Source of the DNA: Azorinus chamasolen
Lineage: Eukaryota; Mollusca; Bivalvia; Cardiida; Solecurtidae
NCBI GenBank assembly: GCA_963576725.1
Contig: OY755236.1
Span: 73,023,878-73,087,877, forward strand
Direction: 5' to 3'
Length of the DNA stretch: 64,000 nt
Made by a program: the position numbers and the translations under genes. This document shows positions 54,600 to 64,000 of this stretch, piece after piece. Within the stretch, counting starts at the first letter, position 1, and each line of letters opens with the position of its first letter. The notes below the pieces were generated by a model, which was not told where the DNA came from, ran no database searches, and saw nothing but the letters and a program-made list of their open reading frames with translations.

Positions 54600-54727
54600 C
54601 AAACTTACGACTGAAGAAAGTGAGTGTATTGCCGTGTAGACGCTGATCAAATAGCTCCCGCAGGAGTCCTTTGATCTGGATCTACATTGTTTGCAAAAAG
54701 CTTGTACACTCGGTTCCCGCACTTTAA
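54600..54727 (+). mobile_element. TTAA-4 MITE fragment
   Basis: Hairpin part gatcaaatagctcccg/caggagtcctttgatc and the end ggttcccgcactttaa. A TTAA-3 copy starts at its terminal TTAA, the same order as at 22849. Confidence 0.55.
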
Positions 54728-54952
54728 CCCATTCCCTCATATTGACGACTTTTGATGATTCTGTAAAAGTCACTTTGTGAAACCATTGTGATAAATAGAG
54801 CATTTGCTCCTATAGGAGCAAATGCTATATTTATCACAATGGTTTCAAACTACAAAATTCTAATTTTTTTCCTTTTCTCTAGTTAATGCTCTTTTTCGGT
54901 AGATTTATTCAAATAGGTGGTATCTAAAATAGCCTATGAGGTAACGGGTTAA
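54724..54952 (+). mobile_element. TTAA-3 MITE, complete
   Basis: ttaacccattccctcat to gaggtaacgggttaa, 229 bases. Stem tgataaatagagcatttgctccta and its complement are near-perfect, tip ctcctataggag. Reference copy. Confidence 0.85.
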
Positions 54953-55069
54953 AAATTTATCTTGCAAGTTTTCTAACGAAATAGTGAATACTTATTCTGG
55001 ATAGTTTTACTATGTAATGAATGAGCTACATCTTAGCAAATTAGTTGTGTGTGTTTGTGTGTGTTTGCT

Positions 55070-55205
55070 GTTTTGATTTGAAGTTGTTCGAATCCTGGTC
55101 TGGGCATTTGGATTTTTCATGTGAGGAAGTATTCGAGCTGGCTTGTGGTATATCTAAGGTTCTATCTAGGTGTTCTTCAGTGCACGGAACACTGCAATTT
55201 GTTCC
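55070..55205 (+). mobile_element. SINE fragment, B box plus Meta-like body
   Basis: B box gttcgaatcctgg at 55087-55099 is followed by tttttcatgtgaggaagta, gagctggcttgtgg and gtgcacggaacactgc, the same body as at 14850. Having both parts supports a tRNA-derived SINE. Confidence 0.55.
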
Positions 55206-55280
55206 ATATAATTACTTTAAATAGAAACTTGACAAATAACGCCACTGTTTGATCAATGCAACGTTGACACAGAAAACAAA

Positions 55281-55470
55281 TCCTCTAACGAGAGCAGATC
55301 TAATTCTGGATCTTAAAGGCATGTGATGGCTTAATGCAGGACGAAGGTTTTAGAGAAAGCTCCTGCAGAGCTTGCTGCATTACTTCTTTCGTCTTACATT
55401 AAGCAACCACCTGCTTTGTAAAACTCCTATGTTCAATAAATGATTGGCCGCTCAAGACAGGTTCTACTGT
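55281..55470. mobile_element. TA-1 variant MITE
   Basis: Arms gatggcttaatgcaggacg and cgtcttacattaagcaacc, tip aagctcctgcagagctt, right end gattggccgctcaagacagg followed by ttctactgta. Confidence 0.6.
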
Positions 55471-55862
55471 AATCAGAATTTGTACGAGTATTTTGCGAGA
55501 GTTGAACTATTGTTTACTTACCACAGAAATGTCCTGATTTACATCCTATGATATCCGTAGCATGCATCCGAGCGTCGAGTCCACAGTTGTCTACAATCCT
55601 GTATATTCTGTCATGAATGTATAACTCTGTGCGCTAGTGCGCTAAGTAATTATCTGCCAACAATGTCTTGCGCTATATTTACAAATCTTATTTTTCTTTC
55701 ATTTATCTTCAACGTGTAGTCAGAGTGTCAAACATTTTGGATCCTGATTATTAACTCGGCGTCGTAACTGTTTGTATATGAGTTTTTGTCAAGAATCTGC
55801 TACCGCTCAAAACGTTGTCACGCATACGTTTATAAATTCAAAACAAATCTGTTACGCTTCTA

Positions 55863-56097
55863 CAGTAGTACAACGATCAGATGGCGTTGTTTACAAAACA
55901 GTACGTATGTAAACACAGGAAATTAACGATAAATTAAACTGCGACATGTTGTATAGGTTAGTCCAGACAGTTGACTTGTGTGGCTCCACCACTTCTTCCT
56001 ATCCTAATATACATGCCACAGTTGTACTTATCGTTAATTTTCTGTGTTTACATACACACTGTTTTGTAAACAACGCCATCTGATCGTTGTACTACTG
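55863..56097. mobile_element. TA-3 MITE, long terminal inverted repeats
   Basis: Arms of about 75 bases begin cagtagtacaacgatcag and atggcgttgtttacaaaac, and mirror each other with a few mismatches. TA stands on both sides. The interior is about 85 bases. Tc1/mariner-type by target and terminus. Confidence 0.75.
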
Positions 56098-56099
56098 TA

Positions 56100-57564
56100 A
56101 TTACCCGAAATGCATGCCTTACCTGTTTGTATTAAAACATAACAACATACACGGCATTTATTTACTACTTCGCAAATTAATTATATTCTTAGTGTGCATT
56201 TCATTATATTCTGTCTTCTTATATCCATCATATACATCCAAATCGCGTGTTTGAAAAACCGATACCCGTGTCTAAGGGCGTGCGTATACATAAAAAAACT
56301 AACCAGAATGAACTACTAGCTTTTATTGAGTAGTCTTTCCCCATAGGCAGCTGTGTCAAACATATATTTATGTTGATGTATACCTGTGGTAGATCAATTT
56401 TGAGGTTATGATGCTCCCTGCTGACACGTTTAACTTACTGACACTAGGTCGAAAAAGACTTTAGTTTATTTATAGCACCTAGTATTACTTGACCAGATTA
56501 AACTGAGACTCCGGACATATTTCGTATATTCGTAATTCTATAGATAGATTTCCGTTGATGAACAACGTTCGAAAAGTTTTGATCATTGACGGTATACGTA
56601 ATTGTTTTTTAGTCCTTGTGATGGCTCAGTGGACAAGGTCGGTATATGGAGTGGACAAGATTCTGGGTTCGAGTCTCAACTCGGCTAGATTTATTTTCTT
56701 CAAAGAGTGAATACATTACATTTTCCATGCTTTAAGCGTGTTTTTTAAGAAAAACAATCAAATAAATTAATAGACATGTTTAAAAATAATAGGAGGGAAA
56801 AACGTAAACTCATGTATTGATATGTATGATATTGGTATATACATGTAGGCGCTATCTAAGCAATCGAATTCACTCGAGTGTAGCCGGAAACGCTAATGAA
56901 AATTGACGAGTCTCAGTTTAAGGGTGTATCCTGCGCAAATTTCCGCAAATTTTGGGTTTCAAGCTGACTTCACAATAGGAATCTATGTACCTTAACACTT
57001 ATTTAACACTAAACAGTACGGTTAGTAAATGGTTGTTTGTGTCGAAAATAAAATAGAAAATGTATTGCTACGGAAATCAACGTAACAGCGTTCGCCATAG
57101 ACCGGAATATGTCGTAAGATTCAAATTACATACCGGAAATAATCATTCGATGTATATGTGGTCAACAACCAGTGTCAACCATTGTTCATGTGATAGCAAC
57201 CTAATTAATATTCAAAGCGTTGCTCCGAAATAGAATTGGAGTCATTTAGAACTTGGCCGAAGATGTCCGCTGATTTCCGTACAAATCACCGTTTCTAAAA
57301 CGGATGCTCCTTTTTTAATAATTTAGCAGTATTCGGATAGCGATAATATTTAGCTGAACAAATATATCCAGTCGGAAATGGGTTGTAAGCATTATTTTCA
57401 TTGTATGTATACGTGTACAGCTTCTGGTGTTAATTGATTAATACGATAAATGCGCATAATACATCTTTAAAAAGGTCAGACAATACATTAATACACCCGT
57501 ATATTAATGTACTAGGTGTTATGAATAAACTACATGCGTATAGTCTTTTTCAACGTATAGTAGC
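56100..57564. other. Non-coding stretch with tRNA-like piece
   Basis: At 56622-56676 an A box tggctcagtgg and a B box ggttcgagtct are correctly ordered, but the stems pair poorly; a SINE head fossil is likely. No gene or other repeat is recognised. Confidence 0.4.
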
Positions 57565-57802
57565 TTAACCATTTCCTTCATATAAATATGTTTTCACGCA
57601 TTTGAAAACAGAGTAGACCCAGATCAGACAGCTCCTATAGGAGCCGTAAGATCAGGGTCTGCTCTGTTTGCTAATGGAATTTGATAGATCTATTTATTTA
57701 GGTTCTTTTAAATAGCTACACTGTTCCACATTCCATGTTTCATTATAACAATTTTTTGCATGAATATTCATTAGGTATTTGAATTTGAATTAAATATAGA
57801 TA
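57565..57802 (+). mobile_element. TTAA-1a MITE, right end lost
   Basis: ttaaccatttccttcat; hairpin agacccagatcagacagctccta/taggagccgtaagatcagggtct. The right end stops at the TA of the next MITE. Confidence 0.7.
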
Positions 57803-58006
57803 CAGTGAAACCTCTCTTAACCGGCCGTTAAATTTAGTATGAATATCGGTCTGGGAAACAGGTGGCAGCTTAAGGCAGGGTGAAAGTCATGCAGAAAGCT
57901 CCTCTAGGAGCTTTCTGCATGACTTTCACTCTGCATTAAGCAGCCACCTGCCTGAAAGTATCTAAATTCTTATCTACTAGAATTCCGGTTAAGAGAGGTT
58001 ATACTG
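57803..58006. mobile_element. TA-1 MITE, intact
   Basis: cagtgaaacctctcttaacc to ggttaagagaggttatactg with TA on both sides. Central palindrome from ggtggcagcttaaggcagg to ctgcattaagcagccacc with tip agctcctctaggagct. Confidence 0.8.
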
Positions 58007-58008
58007 TA

Positions 58009-58145
58009 ATACAGATCTTATTCTGTGTAAGTTTCTGCCATGTTAAATCTCCTTGTTTATAATGCAATTCTAAATACAAAATGTATTCAGCTAAATAATA
58101 TGATACATTCATTACATCTGACGTGAATATTTATAAGGTAAAATG
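58009..58145 (+). mobile_element. TTAA-1b right half
   Basis: cagatcttattctgtg, gtttctgccatg and gacgtgaatatttataagg match the hairpin-free half of 1b copies. With the 1a-like left part before the TA-1 copy this may be one MITE split by TA-1. Confidence 0.45.
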
Positions 58146-58964
58146 AAAGAGATTTTCAAAGGCTGATTTTAATTTACTGTATATTTGAAAAAATTTACTT
58201 TAGCCATTTATTGATTGTGAATCAATGAGGTGCATATAGTTTGATCCAACTTAAGAACTGGTCAAAATGGGAATAAAAGCACCAGTCGTACGTCCACAAA
58301 TAGTTTGTATACATCTCTATCATACTTCGTATTTATATGTACGATCATTTTTACCTCGGATAGTTTTGCATATGGGCAAATTCCGAAAGGACTAAAGTTA
58401 TGTGCCATTGAATTATCAGAAAATGGCATATGTTGATGTTTACACAAGCGCATATTAGGTTTATTTACATATATGTTTGTATCATCCTGGGTCTTAAAGA
58501 GGAAGTCCCTACAATGAACGCATATTTTCAATAATATAAAACTTGGTATTTGTTATGCTCAACCATTATTATGACGGTTGCCAACTTGAACTTATATCGA
58601 AAAATGCCCCTATGATACCAATAAATCGATTCCTTCAATACATATAAATTTTGTTCTACTGCACAATATTATCTGCCTTTTCCGTTAAAAATGTCCTCGT
58701 TTTGCCGATGATCACCCGATTCCTCCATTGTTTACGTAATAGCTTTTCTCGGAAATGGTCGGAGAAACGCGAATAGGGCGAACAATTACGAAACTAAAAC
58801 CCAACAAGAATAAAACTGATCGGCGATATCAAACACATGGATGTTTTGTCATAAACGGTAATTGGATTGGTTTTCTTGCAATATACTACTTTCCAGCATA
58901 TAAACACATTGGTTTTGTATATTTTAAGTGTTTTTGAAACGCGTCAAATGTAGGGACTTCCCAT
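58146..58964. other. Non-coding stretch
   Basis: A minus-strand frame of 89 codons (58262-58531) and a plus-strand frame of 60 codons (58755-58937) show no domain. Agggacttcc(c/t) ends occur near 58502 and 58953 in opposite senses (gaagtccctac and gtagggacttcc), with attttcaatatta/aattttaag nearby, so a 450-base inverted element is possible. Confidence 0.4.
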
Positions 58965-59166
58965 TTAACACTTTTTCTTCGTATTATAAACCCGTTTTCA
59001 CGCATCTGCAAACATAATAGACCCTTATCACACGGCTCCTATAGGACACGTCTGATCTGGCTCTACTTTGTCTGCCAATGGAATTTTATTGAACTGTTCC
59101 ATATTTTACAATGTTATATCTTTCATATTTCATTATAACTATTTCCCCATGAATATTCATTAATTA
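58965..59166 (+). mobile_element. TTAA-1 MITE, mixed 1a/1b
   Basis: ttaacactttttcttcg; hairpin agacccttatcacacggctccta/taggacacgtctgatctggct; the right part ends ccatgaatattcattaattaa, a 1b-type end on a 1a-type body. Confidence 0.65.
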
Positions 59167-59213
59167 ACCCCCCCCCCCCTGAATTTAACCTTTTTTTAGG
59201 GGGGGGGGGGGGA
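59167..59213. repeat. Poly-C and poly-G pair
   Basis: A run of about 13 C and a run of about 14 G flank tgaatttaacctttttttag; they could pair as a hairpin. Run lengths may be unreliable. Confidence 0.7.
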
Positions 59214-59561
59214 GAATCGCATTACATATGGTTTTATACTGAATTTAATGTCTAGTTTAGAGGGGTTTTACTGTTGTACTGAAGATATGCGTTTATGGTA
59301 GTGACGCTTACTTAATACGTTCCAAATTGATACGGCTACCTGTGGGTTCACCCAGATAAGATTTTCAGTTACCCGATTCATTGGAACACTCCGTAACTTA
59401 CCTAGTCAGTGTTTGTTGTCTGCATCTATCGTTTGCATCTATGGCTATCTGTACGTATGGTATTGCCCCCACCTCCTCCTAAAAACACCACCAGCGTGTC
59501 AAGTGACAAGTTACCTGACGTCTGCTCGCGATCCAATCTATTTTCGCACCCTTTAATACTA

Positions 59562-59757
59562 CAGCGGAACCCCGTCCTTAGCGGTCATTCATTTATTGAA
59601 CAAAGGAGTCTAAAAAGCAGGTGGTTGATTAATGCAGAGCAAAAGTAATGCTAACTCTCCTATATGAGCTGTCTGCATTACCTTTGCCCTGCGTTAAACT
59701 ACCACCTGCCTTTCAGACCCATAAATAAACTTCTTTTTGATGGCCGCTTAAGACTTA
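59562..59757. mobile_element. TA-1 variant MITE
   Basis: cagcggaaccccgtcc on the left, gatggccgcttaagac on the right; arms ggttgattaatgcagagc and gccctgcgttaaactacc; tip ctctcctatatgagct. Confidence 0.65.
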
Positions 59758-59864
59758 TACTTGGGTACATTTTGGAGGGAAAGTAAAGAAATAACATTCT
59801 AAGGCCTGCACGTCGCAACTGCAGAAGAAACAGCAAATAACTTGGATCCTCACAGACACGCAGT

Positions 59865-60024
59865 TTTGACTATGACAGAAACTGTAGACTTAAACGTGTA
59901 TCTATATCATATAATAAACAAACAGAGCAGGCTCTGATCAGAGGGCTCCTATAGGATCCGACAAATATGGATCTACTCTGTTTGCAGTGGCGTAGAAAAG
60001 CGTATTCGTGGAGAAAAGGGTTTA
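59865..60024 (-). mobile_element. TTAA-1b MITE, degraded
   Basis: Hairpin part ggctctgatcagagggctccta/taggatccgacaaatatgg and the end gcgtagaaaagcgtattcgtgg, aaaagggttta. The left TTAA is lost. Confidence 0.6.
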
Positions 60025-60695
60025 GAAATATATTTGAAAGTTGTCTTTATTGGGTAAAAGATTGATTAATTATAACCAGATAAAACGTTAATACATCCCA
60101 TGCCGATATTATTGTATAGCATACAGTAATTATGTGCCTCATTAATTAACATACACGTCACGACTGTTACAAGCTTGATATGCGCACAATTATTTGAAAC
60201 TATACACTATGTGTGCATTAAAGCATCGAATACCCATTAATGGTTATGCTCAAATGTGTGTTGATAATAGATGGAATTTCCCCGTCATTACAGACTGCAT
60301 CCGATTAATATGAATGAGTTGCATAGTTGTTTTGTTTTCGTACACATACAAGTGCTATTTTTGATCGGTTACATTCACTCATTCATTGATAAACTAATGA
60401 TAGTCTGCTAGTTAATTCAAATTCACTAACATCAAGTAAGGCTGATCCATAGGTCTCATATTACCTATATCTCATTAGCAATTTAATTGAAACTTAATAA
60501 ATCAACAATAGTTTAAGTCAATTCTATAAACCACAATCATTTACCGTTCATGCTACATCAGCTCTTCTGTAAATTCACGTTTTTGTTTGTGTATATTTAT
60601 GTGAGTTTGCTCTATGCATACTAATGTATGTTTTATGCAATAAAGAATTAAAGTGAATTGAATATGTACACTGTGTGCGAATCTAAGCATTTAAA
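60025..60695. other. Non-coding stretch
   Basis: AT-rich. tatgcaataaagaattaaag at 60634-60653 could be the 3' tail of an old retroelement, but nothing else supports it. Confidence 0.35.
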
Positions 60696-60930
60696 TTAAC
60701 CCATTCCCTCATAGGCTATTTTAAGATCCAACCACTTTGAATAAATCTACTGAAAAGGAGCATTAACTACAGAAAAGGAAAAATTTAGAATTTTGTAGTT
60801 TGAAACCAATGTGATAAATAGAGCATTAATCTTTTGCTCCTATAGGAGCAAATGCTCTATTATCACAATTGTTTCAACAGGTGATTTTTACAGAGGCGTA
60901 GAAAGGCGTATTTATGGAGGAAAGGGTTAA
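60696..60930 (-). mobile_element. Chimeric TTAA MITE (TTAA-3 body, TTAA-1b end)
   Basis: The left end and stem are TTAA-3 (ttaacccattccctcatag, gagcaaatgctctat), but after tgatttttacagaggcg the end is agaaaggcgtatttatgg and aggaaagggttaa, which is TTAA-1b. Confidence 0.65.
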
Positions 60931-61205
60931 ACGAAGACGCGCAAAAACATTTAGATTTCATATCAGGATCCAAACTGTCTATATACAAATTATGTTAGCA
61001 AAACGAAATGAAAGAAATATAAAATTAATTAATCAATACTTTCTCCCTGGGTACGTATCCAAAATTCCTCCCAGTGCCCATGGCTTATTTCATGCATTGT
61101 TGACTGACTTTGACTCTTGATACAGTACCCGTATAAACCAGCCCAGTCCATTTAACTCGTCTGATCGATTTTCATGAGTTTGAGGTTTATACGTTAAAAT
61201 TGTTG
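60931..61205. other. Non-coding stretch
   Basis: Contains a GGATCC-family scrap (tatcaggatccaaactgtc) at about 60961. The plus frame 60914-61120 begins in the MITE and is not supported. Confidence 0.35.
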
Positions 61206-61640
61206 CATTTTTATACGCCCGTCGAAAGAGGGAGGGCGAGCGGGCGGCGTCCAACATGTGTTGGGCAGTTTCCAAGTTGGTGGAAATATCTCGGTCAAGC
61301 AAAATCTACACTTGTACTTCTGGACGTTTGCCCTTGAGTAACACAAAATATACAAAATCAACCTTGTCAACTCTCTTAGTTGAGCAGATTTTATTCTATC
61401 TTCATTTATCTTCATGAAATTGTATAAAACATGTTCGACCAAGTTTGATAACCAGTCAAATAGCCCCATTTGCTGTAGATTCATGGCCTTTGAATTAGCC
61501 AATTTTAACTTTCCCTATTTTAGTCTTGTGTGCTCTCTAAGTAAACCAGAATTTATCTGATTTTTACCAAACGTCTAGAAATTGTATGCGGCCATTATAA
61601 GCTCGAAAAAGATTTATTCCCAGCCAAATTTCGCAAGACG
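61206..61640. mobile_element. Repeat with cgcccgtcg end
   Basis: tttttatacgcccgtcgaaag opens it, the mirror of the end at 7472-7497, and cgcaagacgggcgtagttt near 61629-61646 could be the other end. The interior lacks the 163-bp units found at 6236. Confidence 0.45.
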
Positions 61641-62236
61641 GGCGTAGTTTGTGTCAGTTTTGGCACTCTTGGTCTTACCCTGCCTTTTACTATGCATTTC
61701 ATTTTTCCTAGTAAATATAAAGTAGTGTTACGTCGCTGATGGAATTTCACAGATGAACGATGCTCATAAAAAGGAACTCAGATTGTACTACTATTTGGCA
61801 GGACTAGATACATCCAACCCTTTGGTCCTTTTTGTTGCACTGTTGGGGTTAAATGTGATAGATAAACTTGGAACTTGGTTGACTGATCATTTTGAGACAA
61901 CCTCCAAAACCCGCCAAATGTGCCATCTAATGTACTCTGTCGGAGTCCATATTTATATAGCACTCTTTTCAAATCTAAAATACGTTCAAAAGTGTTTTAC
62001 AATTAAAACATTTATACATTCTAAAGCAGAAAAGAAAAGAAAAATATTTTTAAAGAAACTTTAAGATTTGAAATAGAAATAAAAACATAAAAGAAAATTT
62101 ACAGTGTAATTTCTAAGGTATGAAAAGAACTTATCTCATAACCTCAAAATTTAACATTTAAAATCCATATGCCTGGTAAGGTATATTACAGTTATAATAA
62201 GAGGATAAAGCAATGTTGATCGCATACTATTTCTAA
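61641..62236. other. Non-coding stretch
   Basis: The plus frame 61753-62064 (103 codons, Lys-rich tail) has no domain and no splice context; I do not call it a gene. Confidence 0.35.
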
Positions 62237-62412
62237 AGTTAAAACATGCAACAGCTATATGGGCTTAAAATATACATCAACCACCATAAATCTTTAAAAA
62301 AGAAATGAGTTTTAATGGATCTTTTAAAAGACTCAATTGAGCTGAGTTAAAACATGCAACCGCTATTTGGGCTTAAAATATACACCATCCACCATAAATC
62401 TTTATAAATGTA
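62237..62412 (+). repeat. Two-copy tandem, 108-bp period
   Basis: gttaaaacatgcaacagc, gggcttaaaatatacatc and accataaatcttta recur at 62238 and 62346. Confidence 0.75.
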
Positions 62413-62532
62413 CTGTGTGTCTCATTCAGTATCAGTTGATGTCTGAAAAACGGGTTTCTTTGGCATATTTTACTAAGGAATTATTAGGGAAATTAAGAGA
62501 ACGTAGCTAATAATTATCAATCATGATGACTG

Positions 62533-63588
62533 TTGCCTTGGCCATGGGACATTTTCCATTTTACTTATCTTGGAGTTGTTCTTCACGAGAACCTTGATTA
62601 CAACGTGACTGTTAAGTCTGTTGCCCAGAGTGCCAGTCGAGCTTTGGGCCTTTTGATTGCCAAATGTAAAGCCGTAGGTGGTTTTCCCCATGACGTTTTT
62701 TCAAAGTTGTACGACTCGGTTGTGTGGCCAGTTATTAATTATAGTGCTTCTATATGGGGTTATAAAACATATTCTTGTATAGAATCCGTCCATAACAGAG
62801 CCCAGCGATTCTTTTTAGGTGTGGGCAAATACACGTCGAATGATGGAGTAGCTGGGGAAATGGGCTGGAAGCCACCTTTGGTCCGTCAATGGAAATGTAT
62901 TGCTTTGTACTGGTCACATTTATCGTGTATGGAGAGGTTAAGGGTTAATAGGCACGTGGCACTTTGGTCATATAGAAAATCAAATCGTTCTTGTAAAAAT
63001 TGGTACTATAAAGTTCAGTCATATTTTTATGAGAACGACTTGAATATATACTGTCGTTTGGAATATCCGATCGCTCGGTCTTTTTCTCAAATTGTTGAGA
63101 CTAAAACGGTTGGTAATTTCATTAGTAACTGGCTGCGTAGAATTAACAGTTATGTTGGCACATCTGGCCGTGGTCGTAACAAGCTTAGATTGTACAAGAG
63201 TTTTAAATTCAACTTCTCTACAGAGCAATACTGTAAAATGGTACTCCCTCCTTTGCAACGGTCGGCTTTTTGTAAATTTAGATTGGGTGTTGCTCCAATT
63301 CGGATTGAAACTGGCCGTTATGAGGGTCTTAGTGAAGAGAGTAGAGTTTGCCCATTTTGTCTGGACAATACAGTAGAAAGTGAAATGCATGTGATTTTGA
63401 AATGCCATATGTACAGTGATTTAAGGGAAGAGTTGTTTAGAAAAGCATGTACTTTTAGTCAAGATTTCTTAGACTTAGATGATTTTAATAAATATGTGTT
63501 CCTGTTTTCCAACACAGACGTGATAAGGGACTGTGCCAAAACCTGCTTTTACATTTTACAGAGACGGCAAGTTTCACTTTGTGAATAG
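62533..63588 (+). pseudogene. C-terminal part of a LINE ORF2 protein
   Basis: An uninterrupted frame of 351 codons, of which the part from YLGVVLHENLDYN looks genuine. This corresponds to the end of the reverse transcriptase and the thumb/linker (FSKLYDSVVWPVINYSASIWG, then QRFFLGVGKYT and GEMGWKPP). A C-terminal zinc-knuckle-like motif follows, CPFC-x10-H-x4-C in VCPFCLDNTVESEMHVILKC. No catalytic YADD box is present, since the 5' part is missing. The absence of stops suggests a young insertion. The apparent start Met is upstream flanking sequence. Confidence 0.8.
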
Positions 63589-64000
63589 ACTGTTATTATT
63601 ATTTATTTTTTAGGTATCTGATATTCCGGATATGTTTTATATGATATAGTATCATATCATTTTGATCTTTAAGTTTTCTTAACAGGTGTAGATTTTGGAC
63701 ATAGGAGTACTTTAGCTTGCTTTTGATAATTATTCTTGTTTCATTTTATACTCTTTTTTTTAGACCGTTTTGGTATATTGGATCAGTATTGCAATTTGCA
63801 GTGATCCGATTTTATTTGTGTCATATTGTGATGTTATAAACATATGTGTTATATATGGCATGCAATGTCATTTTTACCATCTCTTATAATTCCTTTATGG
63901 AATGGCTTTGCACTATTTGAAATGTTTATTGTATATGTTTTTATATTTGCTGAATGTGCATTGATGAGATGTAAATAAAGATTCTATCTATCTATCTATC
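62548..64000 (+). mobile_element. Non-LTR retrotransposon, 5'-truncated
   Basis: Homology-like coding begins abruptly in mid-protein (tacttatcttggagtt) with no upstream reverse transcriptase palm, as expected when target-primed reverse transcription stops early. The 3' UTR of about 400 bases ends gtaaataaagattctatc, an overlapping polyadenylation-like signal, and runs into a (CTAT)n tail cut by the window edge. Microsatellite rather than poly-A tails are typical of several CR1/L2/RTE-like clades; the clade is not fixed here. Confidence 0.75.
63983..64000 (+). repeat. (CTAT)n tail of the LINE
   Basis: At least four tandem tctatc-type units run off the window edge directly after the aataaag signal. 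Confidence 0.85.

Noticed and set aside
56622..56676. tRNA gene
   Set aside because: Boxes are in order but acceptor and anticodon stems do not pair convincingly.
61194..61502. 102-codon minus-strand gene
   Set aside because: Lies in a dispersed repeat bounded by cgcccg ends and has no recognisable domain.
61753..62064. Small protein gene
   Set aside because: 103 codons without domain, splice signals or conserved context; chance frame in AT-rich DNA.
63019..63408. 129-codon minus-strand frame opposite the LINE
   Set aside because: Shadow of the genuine plus-strand LINE frame.
1..64000. Host operon or defence system
   Set aside because: No clustered intact genes exist; apart from GT61 all long frames are transposon-derived.

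Overview
This window reads as gene-poor, repeat-saturated nuclear DNA of a eukaryote, most likely a bivalve mollusc of the heterodont/imparidentian kind. The reasons are the AT-rich background, a tRNA-derived SINE with the A-box/B-box head common in bivalves, a second SINE body resembling the metazoan 'Meta' SINE domain, the short 'gctcacctgg...aggtgag' and 'atacgcccg' repeats, and hundreds of bases of MITE hairpins. The species cannot be fixed from sequence alone. There are no bacterial operons, CRISPR arrays or rRNA genes.

Only one cellular protein gene is convincing: a 516-residue type II membrane glycosyltransferase of family GT61 on the minus strand (15151-16701), with a good splice acceptor just 5' of its coding exon. 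Two decayed copies of one pogo/Tigger-like DDE transposase gene with a C-terminal PHD-like finger lie at 3.15-5.5 kb and 26.7-28.5 kb. The right edge holds the 5'-truncated 3' part of a non-LTR retrotransposon (62.5-64 kb) with a (CTAT)n tail.

The rest is mainly transposon debris. Family names used here: TTAA-1 (subtypes 1a, end ccctttccctcat; 1b, end cctttactccat), TTAA-2 (end cccttcgcttgc), TTAA-3 (end cccattccctcat) and TTAA-4 (end cccttacaatgc) are piggyBac-type MITEs with TTAA target sites and CCC/GGG termini. TA-1 (end cagtaaaacctctc), TA-2 and TA-3 are Tc1/mariner/pogo-type MITEs with TA target sites. The GGATCC family is a further palindromic repeat. For TTAA families + means the orientation with the CCC end named above on the left.

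Region by region: 0-3.2 kb, a TTAA-1 copy and a 1.44-kb foldback element made of two inverted minisatellite arrays; 3.2-7.5 kb, transposase copy 1 and a 163-bp tandem array; 7.7-15 kb, MITEs, two tRNA-SINEs; 15-17 kb, the GT61 gene; 17-26 kb, dense and nested MITEs plus a 1.2-kb element inserted in a MITE; 26.5-29.2 kb, transposase copy 2; 30-34 kb, nested insertions and a second copy of the 1.2-kb element; 36-46.5 kb, large non-coding elements built of tandem repeats, one carrying many nuclear-receptor-type half sites; 47-55 kb, MITE chains sharing TTAA sites and an inverted element rich in ACGG; 55-62 kb, sparse MITEs; 62.5-64 kb, the LINE.

The parts do not form a pathway. What ties them together is repeated target choice: TTAA MITEs insert into the TTAA ends of earlier MITEs and into the TTAA inside TA-1 hairpin arms. 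Several otherwise different families carry the same palindromic hairpin tip (ctcctataggag).
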